In this document: piece after piece, positions 23,133-24,092 of the stretch
Layout: every line of letters begins with the position of its first letter
Position numbering within the stretch: the first letter of the stretch is position 1
From: an uncultured Phascolarctobacterium sp.
GTDB taxonomy: Bacteria > Bacillota > Negativicutes > Acidaminococcales > Acidaminococcaceae
Direction: 5' to 3'
DNA: 24,092 bases
NCBI GenBank assembly: GCA_937901335.1
Contig: CALCHC010000126.1
Location: forward strand, 1 to 24,092
The notes under the pieces: model-generated
What the model saw: only the letters and a program-made list of their open reading frames with translations
Database searches by the model: none
What the model was told of the DNA's origin: nothing
Translations under genes and position numbers: made by a program

Positions 23133-24056
23133 TTAGATTTCAGAAGTCTTGTTTTCTCCAAAACACCTTTCTTCAAAAATCGTATCTATACTTTTTATTT
23201 TTACCAATAACTTTCGTTGGTTTTCTATTAAATTGCTTGTTACTACTTTTTCAAAATCAATCTTGTCACCATAATAATCCTTCAAAGTTGCAAGAATATC
23301 TTCAAACATAATTTGCACTATAAGAAGCACAAAACTACCACCAAGATTAAAACGGATAGGTGCAAATTTAAGTTTACCATCCTCTTTTATACAACCATCG
23401 CCTACAAAATGACCATGTGCCGTTTCAGATAACATTCCATAAATTAGGTCATTTACCATTTCCAATGATTGTCCACTAATTGCCTTCTTGCCTTTAGCTA
23501 AAGAATTTATACTTTTCTTCTTGCTAGAATAAAGTCCATGCCAATTCAGCCTTTTGTCTTTATTCATTTTATGCTTATATTTACTACAATTTTCAAACAA
23601 TGGATTTGTATCGTAATCATTGATAACAAAATCCAACATCTTTTGTAACTTTTCAATTTCTGATAAATTATTTTGCTGTTGAGCTTCTGCCAACTGTTCT
23701 TTTATGAATCTTATCTTTTGAACCTTTGCAGCTATTAAATAGCAAACAAATTTATCTTTCATTACTTTGTCATCGTAGTCATCCCAAAAATATTTGAACT
23801 GCAGAAAAATCTCCCATGCACTACGAAGCAATACTCTAGCAGCGTATGTATTGGAACTATTAAACAAAACTCCTATCCCATCAACGTAATGAAGCCATTC
23901 CCTAAAAAGAAAAGCTATATGACCGTTGATTTGACCAGCTTCGATTCCCTCATCTTCATATAATTTCAACCATCTACTACCTTCGATAACATATCCTTCC
24001 AGAAAACGAATAGATAATCCCCAAAACTTTTCATTCTGTTCTTTACCTGTTTCCAT
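23133..24056 (-). CDS. DUF5677-like protein, function unknown (possibly extends past the window edge)
   Basis: A 307-residue helical protein. The block AARVLLRSAWEIFLQFKYFW near residues 72-91 and LIYGMLSETAHGHF in the C-terminal third fit my memory of the DUF5677 family, often found in defence islands and suspected to be HEPN-like. The match is from memory only. No R-x4-H motif is evident around SETAHG, and the middle (about 120-200) is Lys-rich and probably coiled. ATG 24054-24056 has only a weak GGAAG far upstream, and the frame stays open to 24092, so the true start may lie beyond the window. It has its own terminator and is not part of the hsd transcript. Confidence 0.6.
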   Translation of the reverse strand: METGKEQNEKFWGLSIRFLEGYVIEGSRWLKLYEDEGIEAGQINGHIAFLFREWLHYVDGIGVLFNSSNTYAARVLLRSAWEIFLQFKYFWDDYDDKVMKDKFVCYLIAAKVQKIRFIKEQLAEAQQQNNLSEIEKLQKMLDFVINDYDTNPLFENCSKYKHKMNKDKRLNWHGLYSSKKKSINSLAKGKKAISGQSLEMVNDLIYGMLSETAHGHFVGDGCIKEDGKLKFAPIRFNLGGSFVLLIVQIMFEDILATLKDYYGDKIDFEKVVTSNLIENQRKLLVKIKSIDTIFEERCFGENKTSEI

Positions 24057-24092
24057 AAATTCAATTATTCTTCCATCTTCTTTTCGCTTGAT

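Overview
The window looks like a chromosomal segment of an anaerobic, Gram-negative-type Firmicute of the Negativicutes (perhaps Acidaminococcaceae or a relative). This is an inference. It rests on a complete FapR-controlled fatty-acid cluster that also holds fabH and fabK, strong AGGAGG-type ribosome sites, a ZTP riboswitch before purH, and the [FeFe]-hydrogenase maturase HydG. Nothing in the window fixes the genus.

Left part (1-8661, all minus strand, read right to left). The operon fapR-plsX-fabH-fabD-fabG-acpP-fabK-fabF-rnc encodes the malonyl-CoA-sensing repressor, the phosphate acyltransferase PlsX, most of the type II fatty-acid elongation machinery and RNase III. It starts at a good sigma-A promoter with a FapR operator just downstream, uses ATGA and TAATG overlaps, carries an 11-bp hairpin directly after acpP, and ends at a terminator near 934-964. 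Beyond it lies the 5' part of thrS, which encodes a threonyl-tRNA synthetase lacking the usual N-terminal TGS domain.

Middle part (8697-14637). A stand-alone AICAR formyltransferase (purH) is controlled by a ZTP riboswitch with an overlapping terminator. Its perfect TTGACA-17-TATAAT promoter shares its -35 box with a divergent promoter for a PflX-like radical SAM protein. Next come hydG and, 9 bp downstream in the same transcript, an M20-family amidohydrolase. A divergent DnaQ-type exonuclease gene follows. No hydE, hydF or hydrogenase gene is in the window.

Right part (14597-24092), an AT-rich defence island on the minus strand. It holds a MNT nucleotidyltransferase/HEPN toxin-antitoxin pair with its own promoter; a type I restriction-modification operon hsdM-hsdS-[HEPN gene]-hsdR; and a DUF5677-like protein at the right edge. 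The most interesting item is the 447-residue ApeA-like HEPN protein wedged between hsdS and hsdR. It carries an intact R-x4-H ribonuclease motif, and a short scar before hsdR resembles the hsdS 3' end. This gives it the layout of a restriction-guarded RNase, comparable in logic to PrrC or RloC but with a different protein. Three related-looking terminator hairpins punctuate the island, and two of them flank the toxin-antitoxin pair.

No gene-free stretch exceeds about 300 bases. No tRNA, rRNA, CRISPR array or insertion sequence was recognised.
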